Shown in pieces: positions 35,733 to 44,400 of a stretch of DNA of 64,000 bases. Position 1 is the first letter of the stretch. The number at the start of each line of letters is the position of its first letter. The notes under the pieces were generated by a model that was not told the DNA's origin, made no database searches, and saw only the letters and a list, made by a program, of their open reading frames with translations. The position numbers and the translations under genes are program-made. Source of the DNA: DATJFQ01 sp035492775 (lineage in GTDB: Bacteria; Acidobacteriota; Vicinamibacteria; Vicinamibacterales; 2-12-FULL-66-21); assembly GCA_035492775.1 (NCBI GenBank), contig DATJIW010000051.1:1-64000 (forward strand). The letters are read 5' to 3'.

Positions 35733-37106
35733 GTGGCGACACAGGCGACCGCGGAGCTCGCGTATCCGGTGCCACCTCGCGTGCCGTACGACTCGCGGGA
35801 TTACGCGGTGATGGGAGGTGCGGCGCTGGCCGCCGGGCTGTGCGCCGTCGCGGCCTCGTTTGCGGGCGTGCCGAGGCTCCAGCCGCTCACAGGACTCATC
35901 GTCATCATGACGCTCGCGTATGCGATTTCGACGAACCGCCGCGCGATCGATCGCCGGACCGTCGCCTGGGGACTCAGCCTGCAGATCGTCTTTGCGCTGA
36001 TCGTGCTGAAGACAACCGTCGGCCAGCGTGTGTTCCAGACCCTCGGCGGCGTGATCAACAAGATCCTCGACTTCGCGTTCGTCGGATCGAGCTTCGTCTT
36101 CGGCCCGCTTGGCAGCAAGCAGGTCTGGCCTCAGATCATGACGAAAGTGCTCGGCCCCGAAGGGGCTCAGTACGGCGTGGTCTTCGCGTTCCAGGTGCTG
36201 CCCACGATCATCTTCATCGCGGCGCTCTTCGCCATCCTCTATTACTTCGGCGTGATGCAGATCGTCGTCCGGGTGTTTGCCGTCCTCATGCGGCGCGTCA
36301 TGCGCGCCAGCGGAGCCGAGTCGCTGAACGTCGCGGCCAGCATCTTCATGGGTCAGACGGAGGCGCCGCTGACGATCCGCCCGTATCTTCCGCGGATGAC
36401 CGAATCCGAGCTGATGACGGTGATGACGTCGGGGATGGCGCACATCTCGGGCGGTATCATGGCCGCGTACATCCTGTTCGGCATCGAGGCGAAACACCTT
36501 CTGACGGCCGTCATCATGACCGCTCCGGGGACGTTGATGATGGCCAAGATGTTCGTGCCGGAAACGCAGGTGCCGGAGACGATGGGGATCGTCAAGCTGG
36601 ACGTGGAAAAGACCGACGTGAACGTCATCGACGCCGCCGGCCGCGGCACCGGCGAAGGATTGGCGCTTGCGCTCAACGTCGGCGCCATGTTGATCTCGTT
36701 TCTGGCGCTCATCGCACTCGTGAACGCGGTCCTGGGGCTGGCGCATCTCAGTCTCGAGGAGATCTTCGGGTGGGTGTTTGCGCCGATCGCCTGGGCGATG
36801 GGCGTACCGTGGCGCGACGCGCCGACGATCGGGAATCTGCTCGGTACCCGCATGGCGCTCAACGAGTTCGTCGCGTACTCGAAACTCGGACCCATGAGGG
36901 CGACGCTCGATCCGAAGTCGTTCACCATTGCCACGTTCGCCCTGTGCGGGTTTGCGAATTTCAGCTCGATTGGAATCCAGATCGGCGGCATCGGCGCGCT
37001 TGCGCCGACACGCCGCCACGACCTCGCGCGTCTCGGCCTCCGCGCCATGCTCGCGGGGACGTTCGCGAATTTCATCACCGCGACGATTGCCGGATTCCTG
37101 CTGTGA
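35733..37106 (+). CDS. nupC: concentrative nucleoside transporter (CNT/NupC family)
   Basis: The 457-residue membrane symporter shows the CNT signatures MGQTEAPLTIRPYL in the first hairpin and LNEFVAYSKL near the second, with about eight hydrophobic helices. GTG at 35733 directly follows the TGA of the phosphorylase gene. It imports the nucleosides handled by its neighbours. A nucleobase-independent Na+ or H+ preference cannot be read off. Confidence 0.9.
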   Translation: MATQATAELAYPVPPRVPYDSRDYAVMGGAALAAGLCAVAASFAGVPRLQPLTGLIVIMTLAYAISTNRRAIDRRTVAWGLSLQIVFALIVLKTTVGQRVFQTLGGVINKILDFAFVGSSFVFGPLGSKQVWPQIMTKVLGPEGAQYGVVFAFQVLPTIIFIAALFAILYYFGVMQIVVRVFAVLMRRVMRASGAESLNVAASIFMGQTEAPLTIRPYLPRMTESELMTVMTSGMAHISGGIMAAYILFGIEAKHLLTAVIMTAPGTLMMAKMFVPETQVPETMGIVKLDVEKTDVNVIDAAGRGTGEGLALALNVGAMLISFLALIALVNAVLGLAHLSLEEIFGWVFAPIAWAMGVPWRDAPTIGNLLGTRMALNEFVAYSKLGPMRATLDPKSFTIATFALCGFANFSSIGIQIGGIGALAPTRRHDLARLGLRAMLAGTFANFITATIAGFLL

Positions 37107-37117
37107 ACGTCGGGGAA

Positions 37118-37933
37118 ATGAACTACTACACGCAGGTGCAGGAAGCCGCCGAATTCATCCGCGCTCGCACGTCGCAGCCGGATGTCGCGGTCGTCCTTGG
37201 GTCGGGGCTCGGCGAATTCGCGTCGCGGCTGCAGGAGGCGACCGCGATACCGTATGCGGATCTGCCGCACTGGCCCGCGTCGACGGTCGTCGGTCACGAC
37301 GGACGGCTCGTCGTGGGCACGCTCGCCAGCCGGCGCGTGGCGGCGCTGTCGGGACGCGTGCACTTCTACGAAGGACATGACCTGCGCACGGTCACGTTTG
37401 CCACACGCGTCATGGCGAATCTCGGCCTTCGCGCGCTGATTCTCACCAATGCGGCGGGAGGCATCAACACGGCGCTGACGCCCGGCACGCTGATGGTGAT
37501 CGACGACCACATCAATCTCCTGGGCAGCAATCCGCTCATGGGCCCGAACGAGGATCGGTGGGGCGTCCGTTTTCCCGACATGTCGGAGGTCTATTCGAAG
37601 CGCCTGCGCGCGCTCGCGGACGACGTCGCGCGGGAGCAGCACCTCCCGATCGGCCACGGCGTCTATGTGGCCGTTCACGGGCCGAGTTACGAAACGCCGG
37701 CGGAGATCCGCGCTTTCAGGGCGCTCGGTGCAGACGCGGTCGGGATGTCCACCGTCCCCGAAGCAATCGTCGCGCGGCAGATGCAACTCGAGGTGCTCGG
37801 GATTTCCTGCATCTCGAACGCAGCTGCCGGCGTTCTGCCGGAGCCGCTCGATCACAAAGAGGTCATGGAAGTCGCGCGCCGCGTGCGCGGCGTGTTCGCG
37901 TCGCTGCTGGAGGGCATCATTGGGCGAATCTAA
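37118..37933 (+). CDS. punA: purine nucleoside phosphorylase (trimeric PNP type)
   Basis: The 271-residue enzyme converts inosine/guanosine and phosphate to base and ribose-1-phosphate. Motifs: VVLGSGLGEFA (phosphate loop), GRVHFYEGHD, LTNAAGGIN, DDHINLLGSNPL, VAVHGPSYETPAEI and GMSTVPE, all typical of PNP class II. ATG at 37118 has GGGGAA just upstream; an in-frame GTG at 37103 overlaps the transporter stop and is possible. A very long open frame upstream in the same phase is a high-GC artefact. Confidence 0.93.
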   Translation: MNYYTQVQEAAEFIRARTSQPDVAVVLGSGLGEFASRLQEATAIPYADLPHWPASTVVGHDGRLVVGTLASRRVAALSGRVHFYEGHDLRTVTFATRVMANLGLRALILTNAAGGINTALTPGTLMVIDDHINLLGSNPLMGPNEDRWGVRFPDMSEVYSKRLRALADDVAREQHLPIGHGVYVAVHGPSYETPAEIRAFRALGADAVGMSTVPEAIVARQMQLEVLGISCISNAAAGVLPEPLDHKEVMEVARRVRGVFASLLEGIIGRI

Positions 37934-38462
37934 ACGTCCCGAACGGCGCAGTGGAACGCCCCGGCGTTCCGAGCGCGAACGCCGCGTCGCAAGCCGCCGT
38001 TCCGGTTTCGACCGCCGTGCCGATCCGTCCTGGCAGCCGGTGCCGCTCGACATGCTTGCCGGCCACGATCTGGACGAGGAAGGCCTCGTCGCCGCAGCCG
38101 TCGACGCGCGCACGCACGCGCGGGCGGCGTTTTCCAATTTCAAGGTCGGCGCGGCGCTCGAAACCAGCGGCGGGGAAGTCGTCGGCGGGTGCAACGTCGA
38201 AAACGCCACCTACGGCCTGACCGTCTGCGCCGAGCGCGTCGCGCTGTGGAAGGCCCTGTCGGAAGGCCGCGACGTATTCACTCGCCTCGTTATCGTCGCC
38301 GATACGGACGATCCCACGCCGCCGTGCGGTGCGTGCCGTCAGCTGCTCTGGGAATATTGCGGCGATATCGAGGTCATTCTCGCCAACCTTTCCGGCATCA
38401 CCGGCCGCATGCCGCTGTCGCAATTGCTGCCTCTGCCGTTCGACGCGAGATTGCTAGAATAA
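37920..38462 (+). CDS. cdd: cytidine deaminase with Arg-rich N-terminal extension
   Basis: It deaminates cytidine and deoxycytidine. The zinc site is complete: Cys103 with catalytic Glu105 in TVCAERVA, and Cys136 and Cys139 in PPCGACRQ; CNVENATYG binds substrate. The likely start is TTG at 37920, six bases after GGAGG at 37909-37913, overlapping the PNP stop by 14 bases. This gives 180 residues, some 45 more than usual; the extra N-terminus (SKRPERRSGTPRRSERERR) is strongly basic. Starting at the Met near 38053 would give a normal-length enzyme. Confidence 0.88.
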   Translation: MGESKRPERRSGTPRRSERERRVASRRSGFDRRADPSWQPVPLDMLAGHDLDEEGLVAAAVDARTHARAAFSNFKVGAALETSGGEVVGGCNVENATYGLTVCAERVALWKALSEGRDVFTRLVIVADTDDPTPPCGACRQLLWEYCGDIEVILANLSGITGRMPLSQLLPLPFDARLLE

Positions 38463-38469
38463 AAGATCC

Positions 38470-39522
38470 ATGCTCCCTACGATCGAGCTGCAGGACGACG
38501 TCATTGTCATGGTCGACCAGCGCAAGCTGCCCGGCCAGGAAGTCTACGTGCGCTGCAGGAACGCCCAGGAAGTCGCCAAGGCGATCCGCACGATGGTCAT
38601 CCGCGGCGCGCCCGCCATCGGCGTTGCGGCGGCGATGGGCATCGCGCTCGGGATGAAGAAGAGTTCGGCGCGCGGCACACGCCAGTACGCCGTCGAGTTC
38701 CAGAAGATGTGCGACATGATGGCTGCGACGCGCCCGACAGCCGTCAACCTGTTCTGGGCCATCGATCGAATGAAGCGCGTGTTCGCCGAAGGCGCACAGG
38801 CGGGCGAATCGGCCGAGGAGCTGTCGGCCCGGCTGGAGCGGGAATCGCGCCGCATCCACGACGAAGACGTCGCGAGTTGCCGGGCGATGGGCGCGTTTGG
38901 CGCCGAGATGGTTCCCGATGGCGCGCGGGTGCTGACGCACTGCAACGCAGGGGCGCTCGCCACCGCCGGCTATGGATCGGCGCTTGGCGTGATCCGGGCG
39001 GCCGTTGAACAGGGAAAGACGGTGGCGGTGTTCGCCGACGAGACGCGGCCGTTCCTGCAGGGCGCGCGACTCACCGCGTGGGAACTCGTTCGCGACGGCA
39101 TCAACACGACGGTGATCACCGAGAGCATGGCAGGACCGCTGATGCGCGCCGGAGAAATCGACCTGGTGGTTGTCGGCGCCGATCGCATTGCGGCGAATGG
39201 CGACACCGCGAACAAGATCGGTACTTACACCGTCGCCGTGCTCGCCCACGAACACCGCATTCCGTTCTACGTCGCCGCGCCACTCTCGACGATCGATCTT
39301 TCCACGGCCGACGGCGATCGCATTCCGATCGAGGAGCGCGATCAACGCGAGGTCAGCCACCTCGGCACCTCGCGGCTGACTCCGGAAGGAGCCAAGATCC
39401 GGAACCCGGCGTTCGATGTGACGCCGCACCGATACATCGCCGGGATCATCACCGAGAAGGGCATCTTCCGTCCGCCGTACACCGAATCGCTGCGTGCGGC
39501 GTTCGCCGCGGCGGCCGTCTGA
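38470..39522 (+). CDS. mtnA: S-methyl-5-thioribose-1-phosphate isomerase
   Basis: The 350-residue enzyme of methionine salvage isomerises MTR-1-P to MTRu-1-P. Motifs: IRTMVIRGAPAIGVAAAMG, TRPTAVNLFWAIDRM, LTHCNAGALATAGYG (catalytic Cys), VVGADRIAANGDTANKIGTY (catalytic Asp). The related eIF2B-like fold also handles ribose-1,5-bisphosphate. Its place next to nucleoside phosphorylases may reflect shared handling of pentose-1-phosphates. Confidence 0.93.
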   Translation: MLPTIELQDDVIVMVDQRKLPGQEVYVRCRNAQEVAKAIRTMVIRGAPAIGVAAAMGIALGMKKSSARGTRQYAVEFQKMCDMMAATRPTAVNLFWAIDRMKRVFAEGAQAGESAEELSARLERESRRIHDEDVASCRAMGAFGAEMVPDGARVLTHCNAGALATAGYGSALGVIRAAVEQGKTVAVFADETRPFLQGARLTAWELVRDGINTTVITESMAGPLMRAGEIDLVVVGADRIAANGDTANKIGTYTVAVLAHEHRIPFYVAAPLSTIDLSTADGDRIPIEERDQREVSHLGTSRLTPEGAKIRNPAFDVTPHRYIAGIITEKGIFRPPYTESLRAAFAAAAV

Positions 39523-39534
39523 AAGGCGGCGTGC

Positions 39535-40623
39535 GTGCGCCTGCTCGCGATCGAGACGTCCTGCGATGAGACCGCGGCGGCTGTCGTGGCGGAAACCGCA
39601 GATCCGCGCCGACCGTGGCGTCTCGAGTCCAGCGTCATCGCATCGCAAACCGCCATCCATCGCGAATGGGGCGGCGTCGTTCCCGAGCTGGCGTCGCGCC
39701 AGCACCTGCGCGACATCTGCGGTGTCGTCGAACGCGCGCTGACCGACGCGTCGGTGTCGCTGGCCGACGTCGAGGGTGTTGCCGTCACCCAGGGTCCGGG
39801 ACTCGTGGGGTCGCTCCTCGTCGGGGTGTCGTTCGCGAAATCGCTCGCATGGTCCCTCGGCGTCCCCCTCGTTCCGGTGCACCACCTCGCCGGACACATC
39901 GAGTCCATCGTCCTGCACCATGGGGAGCTGCCGCTGCCGGCCGTCGTGCTCGTCGTGTCCGGCGGGCACACCAGCCTGTACCTCGTACCCTCGCCGGGTG
40001 TCTATCAACTCGTTGCGCGCACGCGCGACGATGCGGCGGGAGAGGCGTACGACAAGGTCGCGAAGCTGCTGGGTCTCGGATATCCGGGCGGCCCGGTCAT
40101 CGATCGCCTCGCGCGGGAAGGGCGCGACGACGCGTACGCGCTGCCGTTGCCGCGCATGACGCATGCGGACCGGAACGCGCCGGCGCCGACCGCACCCGCC
40201 GGCCTGTTGCCTCCCAGCGTGGAGCGCAGGCTGGATTTCAGTTTCAGCGGGCTCAAGACCGCTGTTCTGCGGCTCGTCAAGGACGCGACCGCAGACGGCC
40301 GGATATTGACCGATGCGGAGGTCCGCGACGTGTGCGCGAGCTTCCAGCGCACCGTCGTGACGGCGCTGCTCGATCGCACGTTCGAGGCGGCGCGGTGGCT
40401 CGGCGCGAAGAGCATCGGCATTGCGGGCGGCGTGTCCGCGAACAGCCGGCTGCGAGCGGATGCCGCGTCGTGCGGCGAGCGTTACGGTATTCCCGTATTC
40501 GTGCCGCCGCTGTCGCTCTCCACCGACAACGCGGCGATGATTGGCGCGGCTGCGCTTCGCAAGTTGTCGTCCGGCGTCGAGACCGACTGGGAGCTGAATG
40601 CCCTGGCGTCGCTGCCGTTGTGA
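39535..40623 (+). CDS. tsaD: tRNA N6-adenosine threonylcarbamoyltransferase
   Basis: The 362-residue ASKHA-fold enzyme adds the threonylcarbamoyl group to A37 of ANN-reading tRNAs. MRLLAIETSCDETAAAVV opens the protein; the metal motif HHLAGH, VSGGHTSLYLV, DDAAGEAYDKVAKLLGLGYP, GVSANSRLR and STDNAAMIG are all present. GTG start at 39535. It lies in the same run of genes as mtnA; the link is probably only operonic. Confidence 0.95.
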   Translation: MRLLAIETSCDETAAAVVAETADPRRPWRLESSVIASQTAIHREWGGVVPELASRQHLRDICGVVERALTDASVSLADVEGVAVTQGPGLVGSLLVGVSFAKSLAWSLGVPLVPVHHLAGHIESIVLHHGELPLPAVVLVVSGGHTSLYLVPSPGVYQLVARTRDDAAGEAYDKVAKLLGLGYPGGPVIDRLAREGRDDAYALPLPRMTHADRNAPAPTAPAGLLPPSVERRLDFSFSGLKTAVLRLVKDATADGRILTDAEVRDVCASFQRTVVTALLDRTFEAARWLGAKSIGIAGGVSANSRLRADAASCGERYGIPVFVPPLSLSTDNAAMIGAAALRKLSSGVETDWELNALASLPL

Positions 40624-40629
40624 GATGGC

Positions 40630-41040
40630 ATGACCTTCACCGACTATCTCTGGTTCAACACGAAGAAGCGGCGCGAGTTCATCCGGATCACCGACGAGGT
40701 CGCCGCGATCGTGAAGAAGAGCGGGGTCAGGGAAGGCATGGCGCTCGTTTCCGCGATGCACATCACGGCGGGCGTGTACGTGAACGACTGGGAAGACGGG
40801 CTCATCGAAGACTTCCAGGTCTGGCTCGAGAAGCTTGCGCCCGCCGGATTGCCATACAAGCATCACCAAACGGGAGAGGACAACGCCGACGCTCACCTGA
40901 AGCGCACGATAATGGGCCACCAGGTCATCCTGCCCGTCACCGGGGGCGCGCTCGATCTCGGGCCGTGGGAGCAGGTGTTCTACGCCGAGTTCGACGGTCA
41001 GCGCCGTAAGCGCGTCGTCGTGAAAGTGATGGGAGAATAG
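40630..41040 (+). CDS. YjbQ family protein (UPF0047)
   Basis: 136 residues of the YjbQ/UPF0047 family: ALVSAMHITAGVYVNDWE, HQTGEDNADAHLKRTIMGH, VTGGALDLGPWEQVFYAEFDG. Homologues have weak thiamine-phosphate synthase activity; the physiological role is open. The conserved His and Glu/Asp residues of the metal-like pocket are present. Six bases after tsaD. Confidence 0.9.
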   Translation: MTFTDYLWFNTKKRREFIRITDEVAAIVKKSGVREGMALVSAMHITAGVYVNDWEDGLIEDFQVWLEKLAPAGLPYKHHQTGEDNADAHLKRTIMGHQVILPVTGGALDLGPWEQVFYAEFDGQRRKRVVVKVMGE

Positions 41041-41053
41041 CGCGAGGGTTGTC

Positions 41054-41866
41054 ATGTTGTTCGCGCTGCTGCTATCGCTGTTCGTGCAGGCGGGTGTGCT
41101 ACCGGCCCAGCCGTCACCAGCCGTCCGCGCGTCCGACAGTCTCGAGGCGACGATTCGGATCGCCTTCGCGAAAACCGGCACTATGGCGGGAGACGCGGGT
41201 CCGTACGCGGCGTTCGGTCCGATACTCGTTCAGATGCTCACTCCGGAAGGACCGGCCGAGATTCGGTACACCGTCTCTGAAGATGCAATGCGTGCGGAGC
41301 TCGTCGGCCGGGTCGGTCCGCTGCCTCGTGGCACGGTGGTGCTGCAACGGGTCGGTGAAACGACGATGCAGGTGCTGAACCCGGAGCAGAAAACCTGGTA
41401 CGCGGTGTCGTCAGAACAAACGCTGGGACTGCTGCTTGGCACCCCCGATATCGACATTCAACCGACAGGCGAGCACGCGACGATCGCCGGTGAACGCGCC
41501 GACCGCTTTCATTTCAGCGAGACGCTTCACGTGCCGGCGCCCGAAGGCGTCAGTCTTCCGCCAGATTTCCCTCGCGACGTCCAGTTCACGGGCGAGCTCT
41601 GGTCGACGACCGCGCTCGCCGGAGACCGCTACGCGGCGGTCCTGAAGACGATGCAGACGTTCGCGGCGATTCCCGGGATCGACGCGCTGACGGCCGGCGG
41701 CCGCTTTCCGTTGCGGATGACGCTCGGCTCGGATTTGCTTGGTGGGTATGTTCTCCAGACGGAAGTCACCTCGCTGCGAACGACGACCACCGATCGGACG
41801 AAATTCATGGTGCCGTCGGATTACCAGCGGGTGGAGCCGCCGTTCGGTAAAGTGGCGCGGGATTAG
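41054..41866 (+). CDS. hypothetical exported protein
   Basis: 270 residues beginning MLFALLLSLFVQAGVLPAQP, a probable signal peptide. The mature part is beta-rich with paired statements of the type EIRYTVSEDAMRAEL, TMQVLNPEQKTWYAV and GERADRFHFSETLHV, resembling periplasmic DUF4412-like proteins that read out a bound lipid or metal. No catalytic motif is seen. It starts 13 bases after yjbQ. Confidence 0.7.
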   Translation: MLFALLLSLFVQAGVLPAQPSPAVRASDSLEATIRIAFAKTGTMAGDAGPYAAFGPILVQMLTPEGPAEIRYTVSEDAMRAELVGRVGPLPRGTVVLQRVGETTMQVLNPEQKTWYAVSSEQTLGLLLGTPDIDIQPTGEHATIAGERADRFHFSETLHVPAPEGVSLPPDFPRDVQFTGELWSTTALAGDRYAAVLKTMQTFAAIPGIDALTAGGRFPLRMTLGSDLLGGYVLQTEVTSLRTTTTDRTKFMVPSDYQRVEPPFGKVARD

Positions 41867-41937
41867 GGCGGAGTCCGAGGAACTGAGCGAAGAGTCCCTC
41901 CGCGGGGCTGACAACTCTTGCATGCAGACGACCTTCT

Positions 41938-42507
41938 ATGTCGTTATCCAGGAATGACGCGCTCGCGCTGATGCGCGAGTACACGCAGAGTGAAAGCCTC
42001 CGCAAGCACATGCTGGCGGTGGAGGCGGCGGTCCGCGGCTACGCGCGGCAGTTCGGCGAAAGCGAGGACGAGTGGGGCGTGGTCGCCCTGCTGCACGATT
42101 TCGACTACGAACGGTGGCCCGACCAGGCGAACCATCCGTTTCGCGGCGTCGAGATCCTGAAGGAGAAGGGGTATCCGGAGTGGGTGACGCGCGCGATTCT
42201 GTCGCATGCGGATTATTCCGGAGTGCCGCGCGAATCGCGGCTCGAACACACGCTGTTCGCCTGCGACGAGATGTCCGGCTTCGTCACCGCCGCCGCGCTC
42301 GTGCGTCCCTCGAAAAGCGTGCTCGACCTCGAAGCGTCGTCGGTGATCAAGCGGATGAAAGACAAGGCGTTCGCGCGTGCGGTGCCGCGGGAGGATTTGC
42401 GCCGGGGCGCCGAAGAAATCGGCCTTCCGCTCGACCAGCACATCGCCAATGTGATTGCTTTCATGCGCGAGGAAGCGGACTCACTCGGTCTGCGGGGCTC
42501 GCTGTAG
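41938..42507 (+). CDS. HD-domain phosphohydrolase
   Basis: The 189-residue cytoplasmic protein has a compact HD fold: LRKHMLAVEAAVRGY supplies the first His, ALLHDFDYERWP the HD pair, and ILSHADYSG plus DEMSGFV further ligands. It belongs to the HDIG-type hydrolases common next to metabolic genes; the substrate is unknown, possibly a nucleotide or small phosphate ester. It starts 71 bases after the preceding gene. Confidence 0.82.
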   Translation: MSLSRNDALALMREYTQSESLRKHMLAVEAAVRGYARQFGESEDEWGVVALLHDFDYERWPDQANHPFRGVEILKEKGYPEWVTRAILSHADYSGVPRESRLEHTLFACDEMSGFVTAAALVRPSKSVLDLEASSVIKRMKDKAFARAVPREDLRRGAEEIGLPLDQHIANVIAFMREEADSLGLRGSL

Positions 42508-42560
42508 CGCTCTATTTCGAACACCCCGGGCAAAATTCCGTATAAAGTAACGGACCGCTC

Positions 42561-43523
42561 ATGGACACGGCCGTCAGTCTTTCTGCGCCTGAACGCCCCG
42601 CCGAATCCGCGCCGGTCGTGGAGCTCGAGCACGTCAGCGTGCGCTACGGCTCGAATGAAGCGTTGAACGACGTCAGCGCGAGCTTTGCGAAAGGCGCGGT
42701 CGGGCTGCTCGGTCCCAACGGCGCCGGCAAGAGCACGATGCTCAAGGCGCTGCTCGGATTCGTCGCGCCGTCGCGCGGTCACATGCGCGTGTTCGGCATC
42801 GATGTCGCGAAGGATCCGCTCGCCGTGCGCGGGCGCCTGGGGTACATGCCGGAGACCGATGCGCACATCCCCGGCATGAACGCCGTCTCGTTCGTGGCGT
42901 ATTGCGGGCAGCTCGCCGGGCTTCCTGCAGTCGATGCGATGCAGCGCGCGCACGAAGTGCTGTATTACGTCGGACTCGGTGAAGCGCGCTACCGCAACGT
43001 CGATACCTATTCGACGGGCATGAAGCAGCGGATCAAGCTCGCTCAGGCGCTCGTCCACGATCCCGATCTGCTGTTCCTCGACGAGCCGACGAACGGGATG
43101 GACCCGAAGGGCCGCGACGAGATGCTCGAACTCGTCCGCGACCTCGGGCACAACAAGGGCGTCAGCCTGATTCTGTCCTCGCACCTGCTGCCCGACGTCG
43201 AATTCACGTGCGACCAGGTCGTCGTCATGAACAAGGCGCAGGTGACGGCGCAGGGGCCGATTGCGGAGCTGAAAGGCCCCGCCGGACGGCTGTTCGAACT
43301 GCGCATCAAGGGAGATCTGCCCGGGTTCATCGAGGTGCTGCACGGCGCCGGCATGCAGCTGCACGCCACGGACGAGGATGTGATGCGCGTCTTCGTACCG
43401 GGCAGCGGAGACCAGAGGCTGATTTTCGACGCCGCGGCACGCTTCGGTGTGCAGGTCCGTCATCTGCGCCCGAGCGTGCCGACGCTCGAAGACGTCTTTG
43501 CAAAGGCGGTCGGCGAGGAATGA
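42561..43523 (+). CDS. ABC-2 transporter ATP-binding protein
   Basis: 320 residues with Walker A GPNGAGKST, signature YSTGMKQRIKLAQAL, Walker B LLFLDEPTNGMDP and H-loop LSSHLLPD. The C-terminal 80 residues are an extra domain found in ABC-2 export ATPases. TATAAA lies 14 bases before the ATG. It pairs with the permease encoded next. Export of a lipid, polysaccharide or drug-like compound is plausible; the substrate is not evident. Confidence 0.9.
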   Translation: MDTAVSLSAPERPAESAPVVELEHVSVRYGSNEALNDVSASFAKGAVGLLGPNGAGKSTMLKALLGFVAPSRGHMRVFGIDVAKDPLAVRGRLGYMPETDAHIPGMNAVSFVAYCGQLAGLPAVDAMQRAHEVLYYVGLGEARYRNVDTYSTGMKQRIKLAQALVHDPDLLFLDEPTNGMDPKGRDEMLELVRDLGHNKGVSLILSSHLLPDVEFTCDQVVVMNKAQVTAQGPIAELKGPAGRLFELRIKGDLPGFIEVLHGAGMQLHATDEDVMRVFVPGSGDQRLIFDAAARFGVQVRHLRPSVPTLEDVFAKAVGEE

Positions 43524-43557
43524 CGTCGACGGCGTACTCGGACAACGGACGACGGAT

Positions 43558-44400
43558 ATGAGCCCGATTCACGATCAAAGCTACCGGCATTACGGCGGGA
43601 CCAGGGCAGCGCCGGGCCGCGCATGGACCGTCATCGCCGGCGCCGGAATCCGCGGCTTCGTCCGGCGGCGCGCGTTTCTCGGCATCATGCTGTTCGCGCT
43701 GTTCCCGTTCATCGTCCGTGCGGTGCAGATTTACATCGCCGCGAACGTCGCGCGCGCGTCGATGCTCGGCGCGGGCCCCGAGACGTTCCGCCAGTTCCTG
43801 GAACAGCAGGATTTCTTCGTATTCGTCATCACGGTCTACGTGGGCGCCGGACTGATCGCGAACGATCGCCGGGCCAACGCGCTGCAGATTTACCTCTCCA
43901 AGCCGCTGATGCGGACCGAATACATCTTCGGCAAGCTGGCCGTGCTGGTGGTGTTCCTGCTGTCGGTCACCTTCGTACCGGCGATCCTGCTGCTGTTCCT
44001 CAAGGTCGTGTTCGACGGCAGCTTCGTGTTCCTGCGCAACAACCTGTTTCTGCTCCCGGCCATTACCGTCGCCAGCGTGCTGCAGGTGCTGCTCGCGTCG
44101 TTCACGATGCTCGCGCTGTCGTCCCTGTCGAAGAGCGCGCGGTACGTTGGAATTCTCTACGTCGGCATCACGTTCTTCACGTCGGCGATTTACGGCGCAC
44201 TCTACGCGATCACGGGCACCACGCGCGTGTCCTGGGTGTCGATCGGCGCGAACGTGACACAGGTCGTCGACGTGATCTTCCGCCAGCCGCCGCGCTACGC
44301 CACTCCATGGCCCGTGTCGCTGCTGGTCATCATCGGCCTGATCGCGCTGTCGGTTTCGATTCTCGAACGGCGCGTACGCGGCGTCGAGGTGGTGACGTAG
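43558..44400 (+). CDS. ABC-2 transporter permease
   Basis: 280 residues with six predicted membrane helices and the ABC-2 pattern IANDRRANALQIYLSKPLMRTEYIFGK around the second one. ATG at 43558 follows a 34-base gap with repeated ACGGAC words. The stop is immediately followed by the next ATPase gene. Confidence 0.85.
   Translation: MSPIHDQSYRHYGGTRAAPGRAWTVIAGAGIRGFVRRRAFLGIMLFALFPFIVRAVQIYIAANVARASMLGAGPETFRQFLEQQDFFVFVITVYVGAGLIANDRRANALQIYLSKPLMRTEYIFGKLAVLVVFLLSVTFVPAILLLFLKVVFDGSFVFLRNNLFLLPAITVASVLQVLLASFTMLALSSLSKSARYVGILYVGITFFTSAIYGALYAITGTTRVSWVSIGANVTQVVDVIFRQPPRYATPWPVSLLVIIGLIALSVSILERRVRGVEVVT

Noticed and set aside
33293..37117. Very long open frame (about 1275 codons) upstream of and in phase with the purine phosphorylase gene
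   Set aside because: It crosses the HEAT, deoA and nupC genes. Its translation is Arg-rich low-complexity; only the part from 37118 on is a real protein.
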